Source of the DNA: an uncultured Microbacterium sp.
GTDB lineage: Bacteria > Actinomycetota > Actinomycetes > Actinomycetales > Microbacteriaceae
Reading direction: 5' to 3'
DNA length: 37,738 nucleotides
NCBI GenBank assembly: GCA_937988695.1
Contig: CALKHM010000128.1
Coordinates: forward strand, 1-37,738
Each line of letters starts with the position of its first letter. Within the stretch, counting starts at the first letter, position 1. Position numbers and translations under genes: made by a program. A model generated the notes under the pieces. It was given only the letters and a program-made list of their open reading frames with translations. It was not told the DNA's origin and searched no databases. Shown piece by piece: positions 23,063-30,420 of this stretch.

Positions 23063-23152
23063 TACACTTGATCGGCCGGGCCGCAGTAACCCCGGGCTCC
23101 AACTTCTGCCGCTTCGAGCGGCCTTGCGCCGAGAGGCGTTCTGCGGCCCGGC
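23063..23152 (+). ncRNA. Candidate structured small RNA (78-nt folded core with promoter)
   Basis: A perfect 12-bp terminal helix (GCCGGGCCGCAG, 23075-23086, with 23141-23152) encloses two further hairpins: CCGC-TTCGA-GCGG (23109-23121) and CGCC-GAGA-GGCG (23127-23138). On the plus strand the second loop is a GNRA tetraloop. TACACT (23063-23068) is a -10-like hexamer 6 nt before the first base of the terminal helix, which would be the transcription start. The strand is therefore probably plus, but a minus-strand terminator or 5' element cannot be excluded. It does not match SRP RNA, 6S RNA, tmRNA or a riboswitch that I know. Confidence 0.4.
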
Positions 23153-23194
23153 ACTTCGTTATCCGTACCCTGGGCGCGGGCGGGCCGACGCACG

Positions 23195-23209
23195 GCCGGC
23201 GGTGCCGGC
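23195..23209 (-). terminator. Short GC hairpin at the stop of the 212-aa unknown gene
   Basis: GCCGGC-GGT-GCCGGC forms a 6-bp stem overlapping the stop codon of the minus-strand gene at 23209. It could contribute to termination on either strand. It is weak evidence on its own in such GC-rich DNA. Confidence 0.3.
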
Positions 23210-23847
23210 TAGGTGAGCGCGTCCCCGCGCCACAGCGCCGCGCACGCTGCAAGGTCGGCGGCGATCGTCGCCAGACGCGAGGCGCGGGTCGTCAGCACCG
23301 TCGCGCGCCCGGGTTCGGTGGGCTCATAGTCGTCGGCGATGTGCGTGGCCCCCGACGCCTGCACCCGGCAGAACGCCGCGGCGCGGTCCAGCGCGACGGC
23401 GAAGTCGCCCTCGAAGACCCCGCGCAGGATGCGATCGACGGTCGCCACGAGCTCCTCCGGTCCGGCCGGGACCGGGGCTCCCGCGACCACCGGGTCGACC
23501 GACACGATCTCGACCCGGCCGCGCTCGTACAGCAGCGCGGCCGTGGCCGGATCACGGTGGATCATGAGCTGCAGCAGGTAGAGGTTCCACAGCGCACCGG
23601 GCAGGCTCCGCGCGGGAGCCCGCGACCACAGCTCGGCGATGTCATGGATGCCATGCGTGCGGGTGAAGGAGACCAGCCGGTCGACGGTCTGGGCGTCGGG
23701 GTCCGCGCGCACCCGGGACAGCAGCGCGGCAGCGGTGGAATGCGCGACACGCGTGGCCTCGGCGGGATCGTGTGCGCCGAACAGCCGGTCGAGATCGTCC
23801 GTCGGCCGCCGCACCGGCTTGTGGAAGTCTCTGCCCGAATCCTGCAT
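23209..23847 (-). CDS. Conserved actinobacterial protein of unknown function (212 aa)
   Basis: This soluble, mostly helical protein opens MQDSGRDFHKPVRRPTDDLD and contains the distinctive run LWSRAPARSLPGALWNLYLL followed by MIHRDPATAALLYERG. No enzyme motif, signal peptide or membrane segment is visible. I recall similar Microbacteriaceae proteins carrying a misleading RNA polymerase beta-subunit name, for which I see no support. The ATG at 23847 is 7 nt after a TACCCT -10 hexamer, so it is likely transcribed alone and leaderless. The candidate RNA lies just downstream. Confidence 0.7.
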   Translation of the reverse strand: MQDSGRDFHKPVRRPTDDLDRLFGAHDPAEATRVAHSTAAALLSRVRADPDAQTVDRLVSFTRTHGIHDIAELWSRAPARSLPGALWNLYLLQLMIHRDPATAALLYERGRVEIVSVDPVVAGAPVPAGPEELVATVDRILRGVFEGDFAVALDRAAAFCRVQASGATHIADDYEPTEPGRATVLTTRASRLATIAADLAACAALWRGDALT

Positions 23848-23854
23848 CCCGTCC

Positions 23855-23860
23855 AGGGTA
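23855..23860 (-). promoter_or_regulatory. Predicted leaderless promoter of the 212-aa gene
   Basis: TACCCT on the minus strand is followed by GGACGGG (7 nt) and ATG at 23847. It sits in the 18-nt gap after the VOC gene stop. Confidence 0.55.
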
Positions 23861-23865
23861 CGCGC

Positions 23866-24276
23866 TTAGCCGACCCCGTTGATCCGGATGTGGTTTCCGG
23901 CCGGGTCGCGGAAGGCGCAGTCCCGCGGACCCCACGGCTGGTCCATGGGCTCCTGCAGCACCTCGGCGCCGGTCGCGCGGATGCGCTCGAACGTCGCATC
24001 CAGGTCTCCTGTCGAGAACACCAGCGGTCCGGGGCCGGACCCCTTCGCGACCAGCCGGTGCAGCGCGTCGGCGTCCTCGGGAGAGCGACCTGCACCCGGA
24101 GCCGACAGCACGAGGGCGACACCGGGCTGATCGGGCGTGCCCATGCTCAGCCAGCGCCAGCCGTTGCCCGACACGTCGTTGAGCACGGTCAGTCCGATGG
24201 CGTCACGGTAGAACGCGAGGGCGGCGTCGACGTCGTCGACGGTGAGCGGGAAGAATCCGAACCTGATGTCTGTCAT
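23866..24276 (-). CDS. VOC (glyoxalase/bleomycin-resistance) superfamily protein
   Basis: The 136-aa protein has two beta-alpha-beta-beta-beta VOC modules. The first is PLTVDDVDAALAFYRDAIGL and the second is LVFSTGDLDATFERIRATGAEV, ending GPRDCAFRDPAGNHIRING as in many lactoylglutathione-lyase-like proteins. The canonical first metal ligand (usually His or Gln near the N-terminus) is not obvious, so catalytic activity is uncertain. I chose MTDIRFGFF at 24276 because TAGCGT lies 7 nt upstream. The AraC-type regulator gene lies just upstream on the same strand, and the pair may be functionally linked. Confidence 0.85.
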   Translation of the reverse strand: MTDIRFGFFPLTVDDVDAALAFYRDAIGLTVLNDVSGNGWRWLSMGTPDQPGVALVLSAPGAGRSPEDADALHRLVAKGSGPGPLVFSTGDLDATFERIRATGAEVLQEPMDQPWGPRDCAFRDPAGNHIRINGVG

Positions 24277-24283
24277 GACGGCA

Positions 24284-24289
24284 ACGCTA
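24284..24289 (-). promoter_or_regulatory. Predicted leaderless promoter of the VOC gene
   Basis: TAGCGT on the minus strand is followed by TGCCGTC (7 nt) and the ATG at 24276. It lies in the 55-nt gap after the araC-like gene. Confidence 0.55.
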
Positions 24290-24331
24290 CGCACCGGCAT
24301 CCCGCCGCGCTTCTCCGATCCTGCTCGATGG

Positions 24332-24739
24332 TCAGGCGTAGCGCGTCGGCCGGGTCAGCAGCCGCGCGACGCACTCGGGCATGGCCTCGGCGTCGTCGTG
24401 CGGTCGCGCACGGTAGGCGCTGGGCGTCTCGCCGACGATCTCGGTGAACGTCGAGCTGAACGAGCCGAGCGAGGTCGCGCCCACGGCGGTGCAGGCATCC
24501 GTCACCGTCGACCCGGCCCGCAACAGCGCCATGGCGCGTTCGATACGGCGGGTCATCAGGTACGCATACGGGGTCTCGCCGTACGCGGCCTTGAACTCGC
24601 GGGAGAAGTGCGCGGGCGACATGAACGCGCGGGCCGCCATCGTGGGCACGTCCAGCGGTTTCGCGTAGTCGCGATCCATGAGGTCGCGCGCACGGCGCAG
24701 ATGCACGAGGGTGTGCGGAGATTGCGGGGCGGATGCCAC
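24332..24739 (-). CDS. AraC/XylS family regulator, DNA-binding domain only
   Basis: The 135-aa protein consists almost entirely of the double helix-turn-helix AraC domain. The first HTH is VPTMAARAFMSPAHFSREFK, then the linker YGETPYAYLMTRRIERAMALL, then the second HTH with AVGATSLGSFSSTFTEIVGETP. A short tail follows. There is no separate effector-binding domain, so activity may be controlled by level or by partner binding (SoxS/MarA-like size). GTG at 24739 has TAGCCT 6 nt upstream. It is divergent from the fusion gene and upstream of the VOC gene; either may be its target. Confidence 0.9.
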   Translation of the reverse strand: MASAPQSPHTLVHLRRARDLMDRDYAKPLDVPTMAARAFMSPAHFSREFKAAYGETPYAYLMTRRIERAMALLRAGSTVTDACTAVGATSLGSFSSTFTEIVGETPSAYRARPHDDAEAMPECVARLLTRPTRYA

Positions 24740-24745
24740 GGTCCG

Positions 24746-24751
24746 AGGCTA
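24746..24751 (-). promoter_or_regulatory. Predicted leaderless promoter of the araC-like gene
   Basis: TAGCCT on the minus strand is followed by CGGACC and GTG at 24739. The fusion-gene promoter lies about 125 bp away on the other strand. Confidence 0.55.
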
Positions 24752-24874
24752 GCGGGCAGCTGCGCAGAACTCATCCCATCCGCACCAAGACGGCGCAGAA
24801 GGCAGCCCGTGGGTGCGATCGCAGCGCAGATCGACGGAGTTCTGCACGTGATGTCCGACGCACCGGCCCGGCAG

Positions 24875-24880
24875 TACGCT
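24875..24880 (+). promoter_or_regulatory. Predicted leaderless promoter of the SDR-HATPase-like fusion gene
   Basis: TACGCT is followed by CGAAGG and ATG at 24887. The GAAGG abuts the start codon too closely to act as a Shine-Dalgarno, which supports leaderless initiation and fixes the start. Confidence 0.6.
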
Positions 24881-24886
24881 CGAAGG

Positions 24887-26098
24887 ATGCGGATCGCGAT
24901 CGCCGGGGGCACCGGAACCGTCGGGCGTCTGGTCACCGACGCCGTGCGTCGGCACGACCACGAACCTGTCGTGATCTCCCGGTCGACCGGCATCGACCTG
25001 CTCACCGGCGAGGGGCTGGACACCGTGCTCGACGGCGTGCACGCCGTCATCGACGTCACCAACACGACGTCGATGTCGGCTGCCGCGTCCATCCGGTTCT
25101 TCCAGACCGTGACCCAGGGGCTGCTGGCCGCCGAGCAGCGCGCAGGCGTCCACCACCACGTCGTGCTGTCGATCGTCGGCATCGACAGCACCGAGACGGG
25201 ATACGGCTACTACCAGGGCAAGCGCGCGCAGGAGCACGCGGTGCAGGAGGGCCCCGTCCCCTTCTCGCTCGTGCGTGCCACGCAGTTCCACGAGTTCGCG
25301 CGGCAGATGTTCGAGCGGGTGAAGATCGGGCCGTTCGTGCTGGTGCCGACCATGCGTACGCAGCCCATCGCGGCCGCCGAGGTCGCCGAGCGGCTCGTGG
25401 AGCTCGCCGAGGGCGCGCCGGCCGGGCGGGTGGCCGACATCGCCGGCCCCCGCGTCGAGCGCATGGCCGAGCTCGCCCGGCGATACGGTCGCGCCGCAGG
25501 GCTCGCGGGCCGCGTCGTCGAGGTGTCGCTGCCAGGCAGCGCCGGTCATCAGATGCGCGACGGCAGCCTGCTGGCGGGCACCTCTGCGCAGCTGCGGGGA
25601 CCCGAGTTCGCTGTCTGGCTGCGCGAGCAGACCGGTTCGGGCGGCGAGGCGAAGACGCCGCGGCAGGTGGGTGTCGCCGGGATTCCGATCGTGCGTGCGC
25701 CGCTGCCGACCGCACCGGAGCCCTCGCTCTCTAACGCACGCGAGCTGATCGCGAGTCTGCAGACCGCCGGGATGCCGATCACCCTGACGATCGACGGCGA
25801 CGAGCGGCGCCTGCCCGTGCACGTCGACGAGGTCGCGTTCCGCGCGCTGCAGGAGGGTGTGGGGCTCGTGCTCACCCGCACGCGAGGGGTGGATGCCACC
25901 GCGATCGTGCGGTATCTCCCCCACGCGGTCGAGGTCGAGGTCGCGCATGGTCCGGGACGGACCACACCGCGAGCCGGTCAGGCCGCCTCGCTCAGCCGCT
26001 CACGCGCGGAGATCCGGCGGCTCGGCGGTGCGATCGGGGCGGGGCCGACCGACGACGGCGGGTTCCGGCTGTCAGCCACGATCCCCACCCCGGAGTGA
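24887..26098 (+). CDS. NAD(P)-binding atypical SDR fused to a degenerate histidine-kinase ATPase-like domain
   Basis: The 403-aa protein has two parts. Residues 1 to about 246 form an NmrA/atypical-SDR domain: GGTGTVG at 7-13, VHHHVVLSIVGID, YYQGKRAQEHAV and LVRATQFHEFARQM. Residues about 278-403 resemble the C-terminus of NarL-type sensor kinases. The typical strand ITLTIDGDERRLP, the N-box-like AFRALQEGVGLVLTRT, VRYLPHAVEVEVAHGPG, EIRRLGGAIGAGP and GGFRLSATIP occur in the usual order. The N-box Asn and the DxGxG ATP motif are absent, so phosphotransfer is unlikely. The frame is open throughout; a linker (247-277) separates the parts. An alternative ATG at 24851 is less likely. Function is unknown; redox sensing with a protein-binding module is only a guess. 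Confidence 0.75.
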   Translation: MRIAIAGGTGTVGRLVTDAVRRHDHEPVVISRSTGIDLLTGEGLDTVLDGVHAVIDVTNTTSMSAAASIRFFQTVTQGLLAAEQRAGVHHHVVLSIVGIDSTETGYGYYQGKRAQEHAVQEGPVPFSLVRATQFHEFARQMFERVKIGPFVLVPTMRTQPIAAAEVAERLVELAEGAPAGRVADIAGPRVERMAELARRYGRAAGLAGRVVEVSLPGSAGHQMRDGSLLAGTSAQLRGPEFAVWLREQTGSGGEAKTPRQVGVAGIPIVRAPLPTAPEPSLSNARELIASLQTAGMPITLTIDGDERRLPVHVDEVAFRALQEGVGLVLTRTRGVDATAIVRYLPHAVEVEVAHGPGRTTPRAGQAASLSRSRAEIRRLGGAIGAGPTDDGGFRLSATIPTPE

Positions 26099-26119
26099 CG
26101 GGAGCGCGGCGCACCCCGG

Positions 26120-26125
26120 TAGGCT
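26120..26125 (+). promoter_or_regulatory. Candidate -10 element for tRNA-Lys
   Basis: TAGGCT ends 9 nt before the 5' end of the mature tRNA, an appropriate distance for a short 5' leader removed by RNase P. No convincing -35 is visible. Confidence 0.45.
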
Positions 26126-26134
26126 GAGAGACAC

Positions 26135-26207
26135 GGGCCTGTAGCTCAGTTGGCAGAGCATCGGACTTTTAATCCGCGGGTCGAGGGTTCGAGCCCCTCC
26201 GGGCCCA
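26135..26207 (+). tRNA. tRNA-Lys, anticodon UUU
   Basis: The 73-nt gene folds as a cloverleaf: acceptor GGGCCTG/CGGGCCC with one G-U pair, D-arm with TAGCTCAGTTGGCAGAGC, anticodon loop CTTTTAA (anticodon at 26168-26170), T-arm GAGGGTTCGAGCCCCTC and discriminator A at 26207. CCA is not encoded. It decodes AAA (and AAG by wobble). The next gene begins one base after the discriminator. Confidence 0.97.
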
Positions 26208-26208
26208 C

Positions 26209-26538
26209 GTGTTCACACTCACCGACGATGCGTGCGTCATCGTCAAGGCGATCGCCGGACAGACAGCGGGAGGCCGGGAGGCCGGGGGGATCCGGATCTA
26301 CGACGGGTCCGAGCGCGGCACCGATTTCGCGCTCGAACCCGCCGATGGCCCGCTCGACGGCGACGTGGTGCTCGAGCAGTCCGGCGCGCACGTGTTCCTG
26401 GCGCCCGAGGTCGCCGACGATCTGGAGGACTTCGTGCTGGAGGCCAGCGTGAACGGCGAGGGCGTCGTCGACTTCTCGTTCGGCACGAACGGTCCGCAGG
26501 GCATGACCGGGGTGCGCTCGACCGGTTCTGGCGCCTGA
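26209..26538 (+). CDS. HesB/IscA-fold protein lacking cluster-binding cysteines
   Basis: The 109-aa protein has the HesB-like fold pattern: an N-terminal helix (DDACVIVKAIAGQ), GGIRIYDG, ALEPADGPLDGDVVLEQSGAHVFL, and a C-terminal VVDFSFG where A-type carriers have CGCG. Only Cys9 is present; the three conserved ligand cysteines are missing, so [Fe-S] carriage in the usual way is unlikely. Such HesB-like proteins are common in actinobacteria. GTG at 26209 is one base after the tRNA-Lys 3' end and has no Shine-Dalgarno. It probably shares the tRNA transcript. It converges with kdpE with 16 nt between the stops. Confidence 0.8.
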   Translation: MFTLTDDACVIVKAIAGQTAGGREAGGIRIYDGSERGTDFALEPADGPLDGDVVLEQSGAHVFLAPEVADDLEDFVLEASVNGEGVVDFSFGTNGPQGMTGVRSTGSGA

Positions 26539-26554
26539 CGCTGTTCGTTCGCGG

Positions 26555-27250
26555 TCAGCCCGGCGCGCCGTCGTCGACGATCAGCCGGTATCCCATGCCC
26601 GGCTCGGTGAGCAGATGCCGAGGGGCGGCGGGGTCGGCCTCGAGCTTCTTGCGCAGCTGCGACACATACAGTCGCAGATAGCCGGTGTCGGTGACATGGT
26701 CGGTCCCCCAGATGTGTGTGAGCAGCATCTGCCGGGTGACCAGGCGTCCGGCATTGCGGATGAGCAGCTCGATGCCCTGCCACTCGGTGGGCGTCAGTCG
26801 CACCGGCCGCGCGCCGGGGCCGCGCACCACCGCGCGAGCCGCCAGGTCGACGGTGACGTCGCCGAAATGCGCGACGAGGTCGCCCTCGGTGCGCGGAACA
26901 CGGCGGGTCAGGGCACGGATACGCGCGAGCAGCTCGTCGATAGCGAACGGCTTGGTCACGTAATCGTCGGCTCCGGCATCCAGCGCGTCCACCTTCTCGG
27001 CGGCGCCGGCACGCCCCGACACCACCAGGATCGGCGCTTGCGACCAACCGCGGATCGCGGCGATGACCTCCAGCCCGTCCAGCTGCGGCATCCCGAGGTC
27101 CAGCAGGAACAGATCGGGGTGCTGATCGACGGCAGCGGCCACGGCCTGCGTGCCGTCGGCGGCCGTCGCGACGTCGTACCCCTTGGCCGTCAGCGTGATC
27201 CGCAGCGCCCGCACGAGCTGCGGGTCGTCGTCGGCGATGAGGATCTTCAC
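26555..27250 (-). CDS. kdpE: KDP operon response regulator KdpE
   Basis: The 231-aa OmpR-type regulator has receiver residues D8/D9 (ADDDPQ), the phospho-acceptor Asp in LFLLDLGMPQLDG, VVSGR and VTKPF. Its winged helix has LTPTEWQGIELLIRNAGRLV and GYLRLYVSQLRKKLEADP, characteristic of KdpE. It activates kdpFABC when K+ is scarce or osmolarity is high. The ATG overlaps the kdpD stop by 4 nt, so sensor and regulator are coupled. The C-terminus is slightly extended (VDDGAPG). Confidence 0.95.
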   Translation of the reverse strand: MKILIADDDPQLVRALRITLTAKGYDVATAADGTQAVAAAVDQHPDLFLLDLGMPQLDGLEVIAAIRGWSQAPILVVSGRAGAAEKVDALDAGADDYVTKPFAIDELLARIRALTRRVPRTEGDLVAHFGDVTVDLAARAVVRGPGARPVRLTPTEWQGIELLIRNAGRLVTRQMLLTHIWGTDHVTDTGYLRLYVSQLRKKLEADPAAPRHLLTEPGMGYRLIVDDGAPG

Positions 27251-29763
27251 GGCACGTCTCCGATGTTCTCAGACGAGGATGCTGCACCGCGGGCCGCGCG
27301 CAGCGCGATGACCATCGTCAGCCCGCCGCCGGGCGTGTCCTCGGGTTCCAGTGTGCCCTCCATCGCCTCGACGAAGCCTGGTGAGAGCGCGAGGCCCAGT
27401 CCCAGCCCGGTCGTGTTGTCGGTGTCGCCCAGCCGCTGGAACGGCAGGAAGACGTCATCCCGCCGCTCGGCGGGAATGCCCGGCCCATGGTCGATGACCC
27501 GGATCTCGACCCGTTCCGCGAACGAGCTGGTGGCCACGCGCACTCGGCTGCCGGCCGGCGCGTACCGTTGCGCGTTCGCGAGCAGGTTCACCAGCACCCG
27601 TTGCAGCAGCACCGGGTCGGCGAGCACCCACACGCCGACGGGATCGAGGGCGAGCTCGACCTGCGCGGAGCCCAGCCCGAGCTCGTCCAGCGCGGGCGCG
27701 ATCACGTCGGCCGGGTGCACGGGTGCGACGGCGATCGAGAGGGCGCCGGCCTGCATCCGACTGACGTCGAGCAGGTCGGTGACCAGCGCCGACAACGCTG
27801 CCAGGGACTCACCGGCGGTGTCCAGCAGCTCGCGCCGATCCTTCGCCGTCAGCCGATCCGCGGCCGTGCGCAGGCCGCCCACGGCGGCAGTGGCGGCGGC
27901 CAGAGGGCGACGCAGGTCATGGCCGAGGGCCGCCAGCAGCGCCCCGCGCACCCGATCCGACGCGGCGATCGGCTCGATGCGACGCGCCTCCTCTTCGAGT
28001 CGCCAGTTCTCCACAGCGGTCTCCAACTGGGCCACGACCACGCCCAGCAGCCGGCGCTCGGAGGCGGCCAGATCGGTTCCGTGCAGTTCGAGCGTCATGC
28101 GATCCCCGACGCGGACGTCGGTGTGCGTGTCGTCGGACAGCGGCTCACCCGCCGACGCGATGACCGCGCCGCGATCGACAAGGCGCGCACCGGCCAGCGA
28201 GAACGCCTCGCGAGCCCGCTCGACGAGCGCCTGTACGGCACTCTGCCCGCGCATCACGTTTCCGGCGACGGTCTGGATGAGCTCGGACTCCGCGGCCGAG
28301 CGGCGCGCCGCACGCGTCTGGCGTGCCGCGCTGTCGACCACGACGCTGACCAGTGCGGCGATCACGACGTACAGCAGCAGCGCGAGGATGTGCAGCGGGT
28401 CGGCGATCGTGATCGTGTAGATCGGCGCGATGAAGAAGAAGTCCAGCGTGATGCCGGACAGCACCGCGGCGAACAGCGCCGGCCAGATCCCGCCGACCAG
28501 GGCGACGACCACGACCAGCAGCTGGTAGGCGAGCACATCCGACGTGATGGCCTCGGGACTGCGCAGCGCGACCAGCAGGGCGGTCAGCGCAGGTCCGCCG
28601 ACGAGCGCGAGCACGAAGCCGACGATCCTGCGACGCAACGACAACGCTCCCCCGACGCGGGGCAGCGCGAATCGGCCGCCGGCCGCCGAGTGCGTCACGA
28701 TGTGCACATCGATGTCACCGGACTCGCGGATCATCGTTGCGCCGATCCCCGGTCCGCTCAGCGCCGCCGCGATCCGGCCCCGGCGGCTGACCCCCAGCAC
28801 GAGCTGCGTCGCGTTCATCGAGCGGGCGAAGGCGACGAGGGATGCGGGGATGTCGCTGCCGACCACCTGATGGTACGTGCCGCCGAGCTTCTCGACGAGA
28901 TCGCGCTGAGCGGAAAGGGCCGCAGGGCTCGCCGCGCGCAGGCCGTCCTGGGTCGTGACGTGTACGGCGATCAGCTCGCCGCCGGCCCCGCGCGCGGCGA
29001 TGCGTGCCCCACGACGCAGCAGGGTCTCCCCCTCGGGACCGCCCGGCAGCGCCACCACGACCCGCTCACGGGCCTCCCAGGTGCTGTCGATGCCGTGCTC
29101 GACGCGGTAGGCGTTCAGCGCCTGATCGACCTCGTCGGCCAGCCACAGCAGAGCAAGCTCACGTAGTGCCGTGAGATTGCCCAGCCGGAAGTAGTTCGAC
29201 AGCGCGGCGTCGATACGCTCGGCCGGATACACGAGCCCGCCAGACAGGCGGTCGCGCAGCGCCTGGGGCGCGAGGTCGACGACCTCGACCTGGTCGGCGG
29301 CGCGCAGGAAGCTGTCGGGCACCCGTTCGCGCTGCGGGATGCCGGTGATCTGCTCGACGACGTCCCCCAGCGACTCGATGTGCTGGATGTTGACGGTCAT
29401 GATGACGTCGATCCCCGCCTCCAGCAGAGCCGCCACATCCTGCCACCGCTTCTCGTGTCGTGCACCGGGGGCGTTCGTGTGCGCGAGCTCGTCCACGAGG
29501 GCAACCTCCGGAGTGCGTCGGATCACGGCATCCACGTCCAGCTCCTCGAGGGTGACGCCGCGGTACACGGTGACCGACCGGGGCACCGTCTCGAGCCCGA
29601 CGGCCATCGCGGCAGTCGCCGGCCGGTCGTGCGTGTCGAGGATCGCGAGCACGACGTCGCGTCCGTCACGGGCGAGCCGTGTGCCCTCCTCGAGCATCGT
29701 GAACGTCTTGCCGACGCCGGGCGCGGCGCCCAGCAGCACCCGCAGCCGTCCCCTCGCGCCCAT
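27247..29763 (-). CDS. kdpD: Osmosensitive K+ channel histidine kinase KdpD
   Basis: The 838-aa sensor is complete. The N-terminal KdpD domain has Walker A (LLGAAPGVGKTFTMLEEG) and DELAHTNAPGARHEKRWQDV. Then come a universal-stress-protein domain (about 230-350), four closely spaced membrane helices (about 375-475, including FVLALVGGPALTALLVAL), a GAF-like segment, HisKA (GHDLRRPLAAATAAVGGL, His near residue 615; Arg replaces the usual Lys after HDL) and HATPase_c (NLLANAQRYAP, DHGPGIP, GLGLGLALSPGFVEAMEG). It lies 2 nt after kdpC and overlaps kdpE. Confidence 0.97.
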   Translation of the reverse strand: MGARGRLRVLLGAAPGVGKTFTMLEEGTRLARDGRDVVLAILDTHDRPATAAMAVGLETVPRSVTVYRGVTLEELDVDAVIRRTPEVALVDELAHTNAPGARHEKRWQDVAALLEAGIDVIMTVNIQHIESLGDVVEQITGIPQRERVPDSFLRAADQVEVVDLAPQALRDRLSGGLVYPAERIDAALSNYFRLGNLTALRELALLWLADEVDQALNAYRVEHGIDSTWEARERVVVALPGGPEGETLLRRGARIAARGAGGELIAVHVTTQDGLRAASPAALSAQRDLVEKLGGTYHQVVGSDIPASLVAFARSMNATQLVLGVSRRGRIAAALSGPGIGATMIRESGDIDVHIVTHSAAGGRFALPRVGGALSLRRRIVGFVLALVGGPALTALLVALRSPEAITSDVLAYQLLVVVVALVGGIWPALFAAVLSGITLDFFFIAPIYTITIADPLHILALLLYVVIAALVSVVVDSAARQTRAARRSAAESELIQTVAGNVMRGQSAVQALVERAREAFSLAGARLVDRGAVIASAGEPLSDDTHTDVRVGDRMTLELHGTDLAASERRLLGVVVAQLETAVENWRLEEEARRIEPIAASDRVRGALLAALGHDLRRPLAAATAAVGGLRTAADRLTAKDRRELLDTAGESLAALSALVTDLLDVSRMQAGALSIAVAPVHPADVIAPALDELGLGSAQVELALDPVGVWVLADPVLLQRVLVNLLANAQRYAPAGSRVRVATSSFAERVEIRVIDHGPGIPAERRDDVFLPFQRLGDTDNTTGLGLGLALSPGFVEAMEGTLEPEDTPGGGLTMVIALRAARGAASSSENIGDVP

Positions 29764-29765
29764 CT

Positions 29766-30395
29766 TCAGCCCTTCTGCGCGTCATGCGACATGCCGTCGA
29801 GGGCGAGATCGAGCTCGAGCACGTTCACGCGTCGTTCGCCAAGGTAGCCCAGATCGGGCGGCTGCACGTGCGCCTCGACGAGGGCACGCACCGTCGTGAC
29901 CGGCAGGAGCCGTGCGCGGGCGACCCGATCCACTTGGATCAGCGCGTACGCGACGCTGATGTCGGGGTCCAGGCCCGATCCGGAGGCGGTGACCGCATCG
30001 GCCGGCACCTCGCCGGCGGGCACCCCGTCGAAGGCGGCGACCTGCGCGCGCCGAGCGGCGATCCTCTGCACGAGCGCGGGATCGTCCGGCCCGAGGTTGC
30101 TGCCGCCGGAGGCGGTCGGGGCGTAGCCGGCGCCTGCGGCCGACGGACGCGGCTGGAAGTACTGCGGCAGCGGCCGTCCCGCAGCATCGCTGAACGACTG
30201 TCCGATCAGTGCCGACCCGACGACCTGCCCGTCGCCGGATCGCACGAGCGAGCCGTCGGCGGGCCCCGGCATCGCCAGCTGGCCGATGCCGGTGACTACC
30301 GCCGTGTAGCCGACGCCGAGCACGATCGTGAACAGGATGAGGGCGCGCACAGCGACGCCGACGGTGCGCGCCGTGCTGCGAGTGGAGGTGTCCAT
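29766..30395 (-). CDS. kdpC: K+-transporting ATPase subunit KdpC
   Basis: The 209-aa subunit has one N-terminal membrane helix (AVRALILFTIVLGVGYTAVVTGI), then the periplasmic-side domain with VGSALIGQSFSD, YFQPRPSAAG, SGGSNLGP, and DAVTASGSGLDPDISVAYALIQVDRVA. These are all KdpC signatures. KdpC stabilises the KdpA-KdpB complex. It follows kdpB after 25 nt and precedes kdpD by 2 nt. Confidence 0.97.
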   Translation of the reverse strand: MDTSTRSTARTVGVAVRALILFTIVLGVGYTAVVTGIGQLAMPGPADGSLVRSGDGQVVGSALIGQSFSDAAGRPLPQYFQPRPSAAGAGYAPTASGGSNLGPDDPALVQRIAARRAQVAAFDGVPAGEVPADAVTASGSGLDPDISVAYALIQVDRVARARLLPVTTVRALVEAHVQPPDLGYLGERRVNVLELDLALDGMSHDAQKG

Positions 30396-30420
30396 GGCGT
30401 GTCTCCTTGCGATGGGACGG

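Noticed and set aside
23075..23152. SRP (4.5S) RNA or a tRNA
   Set aside because: The GGUCCGGAAGGAAGCAGCC-like SRP core is absent. A 12-bp terminal helix and the lack of D and T arms exclude a tRNA.
24881..24886. Shine-Dalgarno GAAGG for the fusion gene
   Set aside because: It directly abuts the ATG with no spacing, so it cannot position the ribosome; the TACGCT -10 six bases upstream explains the start better.
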